Positions 32,648 to 44,900 of a stretch of 64,000 nucleotides of DNA are shown piece after piece (the stretch's first letter is position 1; every line of letters starts with the position of its first letter). The DNA is from Otis tarda (lineage: Eukaryota; Chordata; Aves; Otidiformes; Otididae). A model generated the notes under the pieces. That model was not told the DNA's origin, did no database searches, and saw only the letters and a program-made list of their open reading frames with translations. A program made the translations under genes and the position numbers. The DNA lies in assembly GCA_026413225.1 (NCBI GenBank), contig CM048557.1:61494987-61558986 (forward strand), given 5' to 3'.

Positions 32648-33788
32648 TGTCGTGGTTTTGTTAGTGAGGGGGGGCCTAAGGTGGTAGCTTCTGCAGGAAA
32701 CTGCTAGAAGTCGCTCCCCTTTGTTCAGTGGACTCGGCCAGGCCTAGGGCGGACCTGCTGCTGGCCAAGGTCGAGCGGATTGGTAGCAGAATGTCCCGTG
32801 ATAACGCCTCTGCGATAACGTATTTAAGAAGGGGAAAACAGAGAAAAAAGAGAGAAGAGAAGATGTGAAGAAGCTGAGCGGGGGCGGAGGCGCAGAGGGG
32901 GAGGCGCAGGCCTCATGGGCCTTGCAGGCCTCACCCTCTGGCCTCTTGCCAGGCGGCCGACTGGGCCCGACTCAGCCCGGCCCGGCTGCAAGAAGTGGAG
33001 AGGAGATGAGAACTGAATAAGATGTAAAAAGATCCTGAGAGACATCTACCACCCTGTTGTGAGGAACGGCTGCAGACACCAAGGTCAGTTCAGAAAGGAG
33101 GGGAGGGAGTAATGCGGCTCCCGGCCAAGATTCCCCTGCAGCCTGTGGTGACGACCATGGTGGAGCGGGTTGTCCCCCTGCAGCCCATGGAGGTCCACGG
33201 AGGAGCAGAGATCCACTTGGAGCCCGTGAAGGACCCCGTACCGGGGGAGGTGGATGCCTGAAGGCGGCTGTGGCCCGTGGAGGGCCCGCTGGGACAGCCG
33301 TTCTGGAGAGACTGTACTCCGTGGAAGAGATGACCCACGCCGGAGCAGTTCCACGAAGGACTGTGGCCCGTGGGAGGGACCCCACGATGGAGCAGGGGAG
33401 GAATGTGAGGAGTTCTTCCCCCGACCATGAAGCAGCTGCGTGAAACAACGTATGATGAACTGACTGCAACCCCCATTCCCTCTTCCCCCCTGTGCCGCTC
33501 GGGGGGGGGAAGGTAGTAGAGATGGTGTTAAGCGTGGGAAGAGGGAGGGGTGGATGGAGGTTATCTTGTTCTCTGTCTCATCATCCTGCTGTTTGTAGTA
33601 ATAAATGAATAGTTTTCCCCAAGTCGAGTCTGTTTTGCCCATGACGGTAACTTTGAGGATTTCTCCCTGTCCTTATCTCAAACCTCGAGCCGTTTTTCCT
33701 TATATTTTCTCTCCCTGTTCTTTCGGAGGGTGGGGGGAGTGAGAGAGAGACTGCGTAGTCTGGTCCTGATCAGGGCTGAACTACGACA
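32648..33788 (+). repeat. 5' LTR (1,141 bp)
   Basis: Starts TGTCGTGG and ends CTACGACA. A TATA-like TATTTAAG lies at about 32821, and AATAAA at about 33601, about 780 bp later. This implies a short U3 (about 200 bp) and a very long R if those signals are used. It differs from the 3' LTR only by four length changes: G7/G8 near the start, a 2-nt difference in a GGA-rich stretch near 33108, C5/C6 near 33421, and G9/G10 near 33505. Confidence 0.92.
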
Positions 33789-34096
33789 GTTATTTTGGCG
33801 CCCAACGTGGGGCTCGAGGAATTTGAGATAAGGATTGAGTTTAATTGGGAGCGGTAATGGGCAAAACAGGGATTGAACTGGACAAAAGAGCAAAATGATT
33901 AGGGGAAAATTTATGTTCTGATTGTGGTGAAGGGATAAGTGGTGAATTGTGTGTAAATTGTAAGGTCTATCCACAGTTGGTGTTTTGAGGATATTATTTT
34001 GATTCTTGGTGCGGGGAATTCTTTTTCTTTTCTGTTGATGTGTGTGTATTTTAATTAGAATTCTTAAATACGTAATTCGCAGAGGCGAGGGTGGAA
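33789..34096 (+). other. 308-bp internal region of the LTR element
   Basis: After the primer-binding site there is an ATG at 33857 opening 13 codons that start Met-Gly, then TGA at 33896. The same frame is then open for 29 codons (33899-33985), with two Cys-x2-Cys pairs eight residues apart, and closes with TGA. This may be a remnant of a viral leader or gag start, or chance. The rest is A/T-rich with no signal until the purine-rich stretch before the 3' LTR. Confidence 0.6.
33796..33813 (+). other. Primer-binding site, tRNA-Lys(1,2) type
   Basis: TGGCGCCCAACGTGGGGC, complementary to the 3' end of tRNA-Lys(1,2), as used by betaretroviruses and lentiviruses such as visna. Located 7 nt inside the 5' LTR boundary. 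Confidence 0.9.
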
Positions 34097-35242
34097 TGTC
34101 GTGGTTTTGTTAGTGAGGGGGGGGCCTAAGGTGGTAGCTTCTGCAGGAAACTGCTAGAAGTCGCTCCCCTTTGTTCAGTGGACTCGGCCAGGCCTAGGGC
34201 GGACCTGCTGCTGGCCAAGGTCGAGCGGATTGGTAGCAGAATGTCCCGTGATAACGCCTCTGCGATAACGTATTTAAGAAGGGGAAAACAGAGAAAAAAG
34301 AGAGAAGAGAAGATGTGAAGAAGCTGAGCGGGGGCGGAGGCGCAGAGGGGGAGGCGCAGGCCTCATGGGCCTTGCAGGCCTCACCCTCTGGCCTCTTGCC
34401 AGGCGGCCGACTGGGCCCGACTCAGCCCGGCCCGGCTGCAAGAAGTGGAGAGGAGATGAGAACTGAATAAGATGTAAAAAGATCCTGAGAGACATCTACC
34501 ACCCTGTTGTGAGGAACGGCTGCAGACACCAAGGTCAGTTCAGAAAGGAGGGGAGGAGGAGTAATGCGGCTCCCGGCCAAGATTCCCCTGCAGCCTGTGG
34601 TGACGACCATGGTGGAGCGGGTTGTCCCCCTGCAGCCCATGGAGGTCCACGGAGGAGCAGAGATCCACTTGGAGCCCGTGAAGGACCCCGTACCGGGGGA
34701 GGTGGATGCCTGAAGGCGGCTGTGGCCCGTGGAGGGCCCGCTGGGACAGCCGTTCTGGAGAGACTGTACTCCGTGGAAGAGATGACCCACGCCGGAGCAG
34801 TTCCACGAAGGACTGTGGCCCGTGGGAGGGACCCCACGATGGAGCAGGGGAGGAATGTGAGGAGTTCTTCCCCCCGACCATGAAGCAGCTGCGTGAAACA
34901 ACGTATGATGAACTGACTGCAACCCCCATTCCCTCTTCCCCCCTGTGCCGCTCGGGGGGGGGGAAGGTAGTAGAGATGGTGTTAAGCGTGGGAAGAGGGA
35001 GGGGTGGATGGAGGTTATCTTGTTCTCTGTCTCATCATCCTGCTGTTTGTAGTAATAAATGAATAGTTTTCCCCAAGTCGAGTCTGTTTTGCCCATGACG
35101 GTAACTTTGAGGATTTCTCCCTGTCCTTATCTCAAACCTCGAGCCGTTTTTCCTTATATTTTCTCTCCCTGTTCTTTCGGAGGGTGGGGGGAGTGAGAGA
35201 GAGACTGCGTAGTCTGGTCCTGATCAGGGCTGAACTACGACA
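34097..35242 (+). repeat. 3' LTR (1,146 bp)
   Basis: Same TGTCGTGG...CTACGACA structure as the 5' LTR, with no base substitutions found between them on reading side by side. AATAAA lies at about 35055. It could act as a promoter or poly(A) source about 10.8 kb upstream of the INF2-like gene. Confidence 0.92.
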
Positions 35243-35247
35243 CTGGG
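35243..35247 (+). repeat. Target-site duplication, right copy (CTGGG)
   Basis: Matches 32643-32647 exactly and immediately follows the terminal CA of the 3' LTR. Confidence 0.85.
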
Positions 35248-38200
35248 TCTCAGTGAAGCTGCAGGAATCTTCTGCCTTCTTGTGCAAGGATCAAGACTCC
35301 ATCCCCTTAGAGCTCCTGTAACAGCAGCAGAGTAAGGGCAGGAATAGCCTGTGACTCTATGAAATAATACTTCAGAGCAGTAAAATACTTGTAATCTGCT
35401 ACCGGGCTCTTGCCTCACCTTGACTATATCTTGTTATGCAGCAATTTCAGTATTAATGTTCTTTAAACATCAGCTTTTACACCCAAAGAGTGGTACCCCA
35501 CATATCTCCATGTTCCCGAAAAAAGTGGTTTAGCTGGTTTACCTGTGGAATCAAGGCACCAGTGGTCACACTGTGTTTGTGTGCACCCTGGTAACATCTG
35601 AACTCATTTCCAACCGGATCTGAAAAGAGCTTGAGGAAGGAACACGTAACAAAAGCAGACAGTCAAACGGAGGAGGGACTGCACAAATGCCTGAACTCAG
35701 GGGAGGAGCTGTTTGAGTGCCCTTGCCTTGGACCCTAGAGGATTGCTACAGACAAATGTTCACATGTGTCTGTGCCGCTGCCTTTTTCCTCTCCTCCCAT
35801 CTTTTTGTCACTTGGAAAGGTTAGGGGGAACAAAAGTCTTGAAAGCACAAGTTCACAAGCAACCAGGCTTTGGCAATTTCCTTGCTCACAAATCTACTTG
35901 ATTTATTCCCTAGAAAATAAAAGAACAAACCAAAGCGGGAGCACAGGTCAGTGGTGGAAGCCTGCAGCCTGGTGAGGAGGGAGGGAAGGGGCAGGAGGGG
36001 GACACAATGCTGCTTGCCCGCAGCTGCGACCTGAACATGGCATGGTGGGACATCAGCCTCCCCTGCAAAGAGGCAGCAGGGTTTGAGAGTCAAGGTTTTC
36101 CTTCTTTTTTTTTTTTTCCAATTTAATTGTTTTCCTTTAATTCTAGAGAACCAGATGCTTCATCTCCCCTTCTGCAGACTCAGTATTGTCTGTGGGCAGT
36201 TTTCTAATGGACCACAAGAATTTAATCCAGCTCATCCTCATCGTCCTGTATGGCCTTTGCCTTCATGTCTGTTATTAGAGATGGTATTTGCTTTGGTTAT
36301 CGAGTGAGACAGGCTCTCAAAAATTACAGTGTGCCACCCCATCCTTCTAACAGTCCTACTAAATGCTCTAGATTTAGTAAGTTCAGCGATTTCATGTCTA
36401 GAAGCATATTCCAATATTCTGCGTAGAAAACACAAGACTCCTGTTGTTGGACTGAACTAGTGCCCGGCTCAAAAGTAAAGTTGCCCAAACTCTTGAACAC
36501 CAGGATCAGTTCTGGAAACATGAGGTTTTTATTAAGTACATAAAGATTTAACTCTACCTGGTTTTAGGTTATCTGAAACTGGTTTCCCTAGCAGCGCCCC
36601 CCGACCATTAGATACACACATATGCAAAAACACACCGCTTTTGTTTTATAGCTGAAAATAATTTGCATTTCCCCCTCCTCCTGCAGGTGTGACGGTAAGG
36701 CAGAAGAAATAACACAGACCCAGCGAACCACTCACATATCCCCGGAGCGCTGCCAGCTTCTCGGGAGCCAGGTTCTGCATCGCCAAAACACCGCCATGGT
36801 CACCTGTCCCACCAGGATGCACCGCTTCTCTTTGCGCAGCCTTTTGCTCCCTTCCCCAAGACCCAAAAAGCCTCCCCGGAGACTTCAGCACCCTGGGCCC
36901 AGGCCTTACGCCAGGCACGCACAGGGACGGAGGCTGGTTCTGTGTGTGGCAGCATAAAAGGGTCAGACCTCTCGCCTGCTGTCCTCACAGCCAAGTCTTT
37001 CAACCTGCTCTTAGGCCAAACTCCTCTTGAAACGACAGCTGAGTGTGGCCCAAGAAAGGACCGCAGCATTTAGCCCTCAGAGAAATTTTTAAAATAGCAG
37101 TGCCTCAACTAAATTAATGGTATAAATTAAGCAGTGGCTGTACCATCACAGGTGGAAGCGTGTTGCTCCCTCTTCTCATCATCCACTGACGATTTATACT
37201 GGACCAGCTCAAAGACCCAGATTAGACAAATGTATTTTTACTCTTAGTCATTTAAAGCAAGGGAAATTGGTTACAGGGGGAAAAAAAAGTGAAAAAAAAA
37301 AACAACAAACCAGTACGTATTTTAGTAAGCATATGGCCATATAAACAGAGTCTGGTTCCTACATGATGCTTATGTGCCATTAAGTTGAAATACATCTGTA
37401 GTCTCGCAGTAGTCTTCTCACAGATGCATCCATCAGCTTTTGGAGAACCAGGGCCCCAGTCCCTGTTATTAAAGCATCAGAAAGCAGTTTTCCAGAGTGC
37501 TCTATTGGACACATTTCCAGCTCATCCTTCAGTAAATCTCTGGGTTTGAATGCCGTTGTCAGCTGCGTGCACTCAAAAGTCTTCGTGCTCAAGCTGCAGA
37601 AGGTGTAGATTCCCTTTACTTTTGCTTTTAAACTGGGAATGCGCAGTATTGTGCTTTTAAAATTCACAGCTTTTTTTTTTCCTCAAGTTTTGTAATAACA
37701 TTGTATCATAGTTTTGTACATAGCTGTCCATTTTAAATGATCTGTGTTTGTTGAAGCTATGGCGTGGTACTGTGCAGAAACATGAATCAAGTGGGAGGGC
37801 TGGGTACGTTTGAGAACTCTGCCTTTATATGGTAACTCGCTGCGGCTCGACTAACCTCCAGGATAAAGCTTATTTTGCTTTGCTTAATAGGACTTGTAAT
37901 GTCCTCATAATACTGAAAACTTTGGCGGACTAAGTTAGAAGTTAAACCAAGAATTAAACCACTGGTTTATGTTAACCAAAGCATTGCTATGAGCATATTG
38001 AGAATTGGTTAACGAAAGCAAAGATCAACCGAGAGATGTGCGGGAGCTTCAGTTCGGGTGACCCCGCAGAGCGGCACAGCCCCGTTGCAGCCGAAATCCC
38101 ATCCCCAGCTGGCAGAAGCAGACAGAGCCCCACTCGTTCCTGCAGAACCACGTAACCCGCCCCAGGTTTGACTTGCAGGCCTGTCTCAATCGCTTTTACA

Positions 38201-41129
38201 GGTTTCCCCCTTTTTTTTATTTTTGCCCTTTTTTCCAGTCTCAGAGCACATCATCAGTCCTTTTTCTCTTTAATTCAGCTTCTCTGCTCTCAGATTAGAC
38301 CCCAGGCTACAAAAATCTGGAGTGTCAAACACGTTTTCTCAGCAGCTTTGCAACCTCCCTGTTTCCAGCAAGAGTCTGCAGCGCAGGCTAGCAATGAGCA
38401 GCCAGCCTCCTCCTCCCCACCCCGCTGTTTTATCAATGGGAACAGCATGTTTTGGAGATTCAGGACTCGGGAACAAACAGCCTTTCTGGGTGTTACCTAG
38501 GGAACCTTACCTGCTGATGCCCCCCACAGCTGCTCTCTTCAGATGCTGCAGCACGTGTCCACTTCTCCATCTGGGTCTTTCAGTTACCCCTATTTCCACC
38601 TAAAGAGCTCTTTTCACACAGCCAGAGTTTTTATTGCTCTGCGTTCATACCTTGGCCTTCAAAGAGAGGGTGTTTGGCATTATCTTCCCACTGCCCTCAA
38701 GAGTTGGAGAAATGGGTTATTTTGAGCCACTGCCTGTTCTTTGTTCCATAGTCATCTGTGAAAACTATATTAAATTAATCATACAATCACATCCCAATAA
38801 GCAGGCTGAAACACAGCATTTATAATTTATTACTCCAGAGCAGCTCTGCTTCCATTACAGTGATTATTTAACAACAGGGGGACAGAATCGGAGCAGGTCA
38901 AAGAAAGATGTTCAACTGGGATGTGCAGTTTTGCTCCATTTGTGACCCTGAATAAAGCTCAGGAGCCTGAAGATTTTTCAGTGGTTGTAAGGCCAAATTA
39001 TTTGCTGGTAAAAACAACATCACTTGCAGCTACTTCAGCAGGTCTGTGGTCATTAAAGCCAACAGTGATTTTAGACCTCAAATAGGAATTCTTGTGGTAT
39101 ATTACAGGGATTGCATGTGGAGTCCAGGATGTAAACCAGGCTGCGACCATCACAAGTTTCTAGCTGCCAAATAACTGCATATTCCTTAATTAAGCATTGG
39201 CTATATGATAAAATGCAGCTGTGGAAGAAGTCAGCGTAAGTTTTTTCCAAGTATTTCACATCAGAATTCAAATATGTTTAATGGGATGGATTTTCAGAGT
39301 TTGTTTTTGTGGTTGTCTTTTTTTTTATTTCAATACTGAAAATATTTCAAAGTTCAGAATAAAATAAATACTTGACAAATATCATTTCTCTTGTTGGGAT
39401 GGAGGAGGCCTGTGTTTCACCACAGTATGTCCATCGAAGTCCTCTATTTTCCACATAGTTTGTAAAGCTCCTAAGCATAGCATTGTTGTATATGCTTAGT
39501 AATAATTACGCATTGTTTTTTCTCAAAGAAACAGAGATGTATAAATGGAGCTATATCTAGTCCATAAGCACCACCACAGCATTGCACTGTACTTAGAGCA
39601 TGGCTGAAACCTGTGTCCAAAGTTATGCCAATATCTTTTGGGCTGAGTGTACCGTTTGGTGCTCTCCTACATTCAGGAGAGCCAAGGGGGCTGAGAAATA
39701 CCTTCTGTTCTGGTTATAAAGAAAGAGGATAAATTGAAATTAAAGAAAAAAATGCATGAGCCCCTTGGAGCAAAATTAACCAGTTTTGATTTGATCTAAA
39801 CATAAAGCCTGGATCTACAGCTTCTTATTTCTGGTTTTCTGTACACAGTAGTCAACTGAGTAGAATATACAAGTTTACTAATACTAAAAGTCAGCAGAGC
39901 ACCAATCCTAGCTCGCTGTATCTATCTATGTGGTGACAGCCACAGCCATGAAATATGGGTGAACATGTTAGTCATGGGGTTATGTCCACCTAATGTATCT
40001 GGAAGCAAATACAGTCATGAACCAACACCATCACGAACCACATTTTGTTTGGCCACCTCACAATCGAGCTGTGGGCAGGCTATGAAAACCAGCTTTGCCA
40101 TGTCTAGAAGCGTGACTACAGAGGGTTGAAAATGGGGCAGTATCAGGGAAGGGACTTCACTGGGTGTTTGCAATTACTATAAAGTAACAATCTTGCATAA
40201 TAACCACCTTGTTTGCAGGATTTGCAATGGCAATGCAGGTCCATAGTAAAGAAAAGGGTTTCCAACTCCTTAGTATAGAGCAGGTACCAGCCCTTGAATA
40301 CCGGTGGGGAATTTTATCACTGTGATTCCTCAGCATATTCAGCGCTGTAAGTAACTCACTCCTCCATCCGTGCTGTGCTGGCACTTAGTTCACATTAGGG
40401 ACTCTGTAACGCTCTTTGCTGCGGCATGAGCCACTCTTGCAAGAACTGTGTGTGACAACTCATACAGAGCCAGGCATCAATAGGAATTAGCAGGAGCTCT
40501 GCTCTTCCCTAATGGAGACTTCGAGCACATTCAGCTTACATTACTCGAAGTCAGAGGACAAGAATCACCCTGTGACGGTCAGCTCCTATCAAGTCAGTTT
40601 AGATAGACTCCTAGCCCATCAAAGCAGGATTTTTCTAAGATCAGCAGTCTTTGCTGATGACACCTACATTACGGTTACGGTTGGTTTACTCAGCTCTGGG
40701 CATGCAGAACCTGATGTATTTGTTTAGCACTTATGCAGCTCCATACAACATAATCTGCAATGAGTTTAGTGATGAACTGGTGACAATTAATTACCAAATC
40801 CATCAGTCAGAACAGATGGAGAAAGTCAGAGCTATCAAAGAGAGAGAGTGTTTGCCCAGAGAAAGAAGAGGCAGCAGAGGCAAAAAGTGTAACAGATCTA
40901 CAATGTCTGCTGCTGTGATCCTTTGAAACCCACAACTCGATTTTGTATTCTAAATGAAACCCCCAATAGCACACAATTTCCAGGAGGGATCCTTTGAGGG
41001 CAACAGACTTTTTCTATACACTTTGCTGTGTTCTGTAATCTCCATTCTTTAAGGTTTTCACAGCTCAATTAGACAAAACCATGGCTGATCTGATTTGTAG
41101 TGGTGGTGATAGTCCTCTGAAGGGGAGCT

Positions 41130-41182
41130 TGACAAGACCATTTTCAGAGTCACTCCCAACCAATGTTTCTATGATTCTCTAG
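41130..41182 (+). repeat. Possible CR1 LINE 3'-end remnant
   Basis: AGTCACTCCCAACCAATG followed by TTTCTATGATTCTCTAGG resembles the conserved CR1 3' end (ggtcccttccaacc...attctatgattct). Only about 50 bp match and the octamer tail is imperfect. Confidence 0.35.
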
Positions 41183-42329
41183 GAAGAACCAGACACAAGA
41201 GAAACACAGTACTTCAGAAAAGATAGGAGTAGTAGGAGTCCAGAAACCCTTTCAGTTGTATACCTTAACTCTCTTTGGTGAAGTGGTATCATACACTCAG
41301 AAGAGTATGCCCCAGGAGTAGCGACTGCATTCACGATAGCAGCAGTCTACAAACCCATCCTGAATCACAGACAGATGGTTTGCTTCTCTAAAACACCTCC
41401 TTAATTGGAGAGACCCCAGGGAGAAGAGGAGGACAGGAAGGTTTTTCTCTCTCCAGGTACTTTCAACTGCTCTACTTCACTTGCAGGGGTCTAGGGACAG
41501 AGGAGAGACCCTGACCTCCACAAGGCAAGTTCTGTGACACATACAGGGCTGCCTGCAGAGGTCTGGATGCAGACCACAGCATAACTGCACGTAGATCAAA
41601 TGACAGCCAACATGTTAATCTCTTCCAAACCATGACCTATCTCAAACCAAACAATCATCCAAAGATAAAAGCCATGATATCTTGTCACTAATCCCTTCAG
41701 CTATACAAGCCCCAATTAAAGTAACTGCTGAAATCCCTTTCCATTCTGAAGAGCTCAGCCCTACTCTCTACGAAGCCCTCAGTCAGTCCTACAACCCACC
41801 TTCTCCCAGCCTCCTACCTTCCACAGCCCATCCCTGTACTCTACATGCACCTTTGCATGGTTCCATGGTTGAACTGCCTTGCTGCTCTACTGCAGGGGAC
41901 AAAGTCCAGGGAAGGGGTCTTAGCAGCAGCCTCCCCCAACCTCTGCCACCCACAGCTGCTGGTCCAGGGTCCACCTGCAGCAGACTCCAAGGCTCTTGCC
42001 CTCCAGCTAACTGCCAAGAAGCGTGGCCAGTTCCCTTAGAGGGCTTTTTCGTTAACTCCATCACTAGGATCGAGCTCACAAGCATTAAGCCCATAGACTT
42101 CACAGCCAGGCTCCAGCCAGCAGCAGACAACGTGAAAAGTGAGCACTCTCACCCTGTTTCCAACTCCTTCCAGCTTTTTGATACGAGAAAATGGAGGCAC
42201 AGCAGTAGCTAGATCTTAATAATGGGTAACTTGCTAGATTGCCAAGACTAAACAGGATTTTGACTGCCAGAGCACTGAAATGTAATGCCGGGGACTAGGG
42301 CTACTGGGATCACCGGTTTTCTGCCACTG

Positions 42330-42415
42330 GATTCCTGAGTGGCTGTGGCCAAGCCATTTCTCGGTGCCTCGGTTTCCCTATCTGTAAAATGGCGACAACA
42401 GTATCCTTTGAAACA
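42330..42415 (+). repeat. MIR-like SINE relic (core region)
   Basis: GTGGCCAAGCCATTTCTC, GGTGCCTCGGTTTCCC and TATCTGTAAAATGGCGACAA follow the MIR core (gggcaagtcacttaacctct, gtgcctcagtttcctc, atctgtaaaatggggataa) closely. It is unusually well preserved for its presumed age. Confidence 0.75.
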
Positions 42416-44862
42416 CGTTGACAACAGGTGATGAAAACCATTACAAAAGAAATATTGTTAGCAGTAAGTGAAAAATAAAACCATACTTCTCTTTCTCTCT
42501 TTTATGACATCATAGCACATGTTTGCAGCCATATTAGAGTCCAAAGAAAAGGAAGAGGGTAATTTTCAAAGAACTACTGTTCCCATAAGATCTCTCTGAA
42601 CCTGACTGCAGAAAACCCTAAGAAACCCCCAGGAAAGTATCTGAAAGGAAGATGATGACGCTTACAGCAACAGGATTGCTTGTACAAAAAAGGAATAAGA
42701 TCTCAAATTTCTCATTTTTACCCTACAAGAACCATAAACATCAAGAATAAATTACACCTGTTGAAAAGCTAACAGTGATGAATATCACACTGAGAGCCTC
42801 CTAATGCAAGTGCGACCCTGAATCCAAACCACAGCAAGCATAGCCTCTTGGGAGGGAACAAACAATAGCTCCATACTAGTTAAGGACCATCTACCTGCAT
42901 AACCCAGTGACTAACCCTCTCCCTGGCTGGGTTATGCATCCTGTAGCACACTTCCAGCCATTTGGTAAGCAGTGCATCTTCTTACCCTCAAAAACATCAA
43001 AATATCTTGCATTGCAGATATTGACTCTTGTGCTTACGCTTTTGATGATTACCTTGAAAGTGTATGGACAGTTTTCAAACAACTTCCTCCAAAAAACTCT
43101 TTAGGAATAGCACACAAGGGGCAATAGAAGGTTTTCTGAAGATTCATTGAAATCCCTGTTTCTAGCATAATAATGACCAATAAATGAACTTCCAGCTGCA
43201 AAGAAAATCAAGTTTTACAAAATAACATAGCCCCATATCAGCCACACTAGAAATGAAAAAATGAGAGTCCTTACGTGGCCCAAGACACAGAGGTAAGATG
43301 ATTTTTAGATCTAACTTAAAAATCTAAACCCTATACCATCTAAATACAACTTATCTCTCTAAGCCAGTGAGAAATGTCCCTGTTTTTAGCATGTCAGTAA
43401 GCAGATGAAAACAAAACCCTGTATTGTGGCAGTCCTTAAATATCAGCAGCTTTCCCATAAAACAAAGGGCAGAGTAGCAGAGCTCTGGAAACAGCTTCAC
43501 AGTTAATTGCAAGCTAATTGATTTCAACTGGATCATCAGAGTTGGGCTGGTGTATTGAGTCAACCTCTGTTCCCTGCCCTGCCTAAACTGTGCCAGCCAA
43601 TTACTCAGATTTCAAAGCTTTCTGCAACGTGTTAGTCCTTGTCTGATTGCATTGAGGTGTGTGTGTGTATATATTTGCCAGAGGTGGATTTTTGCACTTT
43701 CTAAGGAGAAATTTCATGCAGAGATTTTTTTTTTTTCAAATATATCCGCAAGCTCATTTAAACAGTATCAGCAATGTAAGTTACAGCTGCCTTGAAGTTA
43801 TACCAAAGCCTTAATGTTCCTTACAGCGTGGATTTCTCTATACAGTCTCAAAAGTATAATCTTGGAGGTACATTATTATATTTATAATTCAAAGCATATT
43901 AGCTGTTTCCTGTAAAGTATTCCTGGATTATGAAGATTTTTTAAAAACAAGACTTTCCTTTACACAAATCCTGTAGCAATTTAGAAGACCACTCTGATGA
44001 AAAAAATATGAGCTCCCTAATTAATAGTCTTTTACAATTCCTCCAATAGCTTAATTAAAATAAACAAGCAGCAGAATTTTAACATGATTATTTCTAATAA
44101 GATTTTTTTTTTTAATCAGCTCATTTCACTCCTAATATTTCTAGCAGAAAGCGGCTTATTTCTCATTAGACTCTTTCATAGTGCTGAATCCCTCCCTTGT
44201 CCTGCTTGGGTAATTACAGACATTTCCACAAGTTTAGCACAAAGATGGTGAAGTCCTAAAGGGGATACATTAAGTTGTTTACAGAAATTAAATGTAAGCC
44301 TGCTTTACCTTTGGGAAAGTGTTAGTGCTTATTTGTACAAAAAATATTTATGGAAACCAACAACAAATTAATTCAAGTAAAGAGCAAACACAGATAATAC
44401 TAATTTTATATTATAAGCCTTTGCCTTAGCTATTTTAACTGCTTTCATTTTCTGTGTAAATCAAGTGTTATTTTCTGGTTGATTTAACATTTAATGTATT
44501 TAATGTAAATCATTTTTTACTAAATTAAGATTAAAAACACAAATCAAAAGTTTTATTGCTTTCTTTTGCCTTGGATCCACTGGCTCGCAGTTTTACTGAG
44601 GCTGTTGTAAGAGCTGGACACTATCACCAGTATAAACTACAGGGTTTCAAAGACAAACTGTTTCAAATTGTAGGAGATGCTTTAGAGGAGCACTATGGAC
44701 TAGAGATGCATCAGATTTTGACACAGCTCCCTTAAAGAGTTTCATCTGTTAGGTCATTACTTAAAATGACTGTCAAGAGAAAATGGTCATTTTTAAGTAT
44801 TAATCTGGTCCTTTGGGAACATAAACATGGACTATATACCAAATAGGTCTCTGATCCTGCAC

Positions 44863-44900
44863 TAAACATAAACATAAAACATAAACATAAAACATAAAAC
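44863..44900. repeat. AAACATA/AAAACATA microsatellite
   Basis: About five alternating 6-8 bp units of TAAACA/TAAAACA type in a row. Simple repeat, no coding meaning. Confidence 0.75.

Larger units (their letters stand above)
32648..35242 (+). mobile_element. Young LTR retroelement (class II / ERVK-like), LTR-PBS-308 bp-LTR, no coding capacity
   Basis: Two direct LTRs (1,141 and 1,146 bp, both TG...CA) flank 308 bp of internal DNA, and the whole element is bounded by a perfect 5-bp duplication. An 18-nt primer-binding site for tRNA-Lys (TGGCGCCCAACGTGGGGC) starts 7 nt after the 5' LTR, which points to a betaretrovirus-like (class II) lineage. The 3' LTR is preceded by a short purine-rich GAGGGTGGAA. 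No gag, pol or env region is left. The long minus-strand open frames in the LTRs are by-products of GC-rich sequence. It lies in the same orientation as both formin genes. It could be a non-autonomous family member copied by enzymes of other elements, or a provirus that lost its interior. Confidence 0.93.

Noticed and set aside
32972..35096. Minus-strand open frames of 128-224 codons in the LTRs
   Set aside because: They arise from GC-rich LTR sequence, differ between the two LTRs because of small indels, and match no viral or host protein I recognise.
37380..37667. Minus-strand 95-codon open frame
   Set aside because: No family match, no splice or poly(A) context; composition compatible with chance.
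41682..42212. Plus-strand 176-codon open frame in the intergenic region
   Set aside because: Pro/Ser-rich with an overlapping open frame on the other strand, no splice sites in register and no family resemblance; probably chance in a stop-poor patch.
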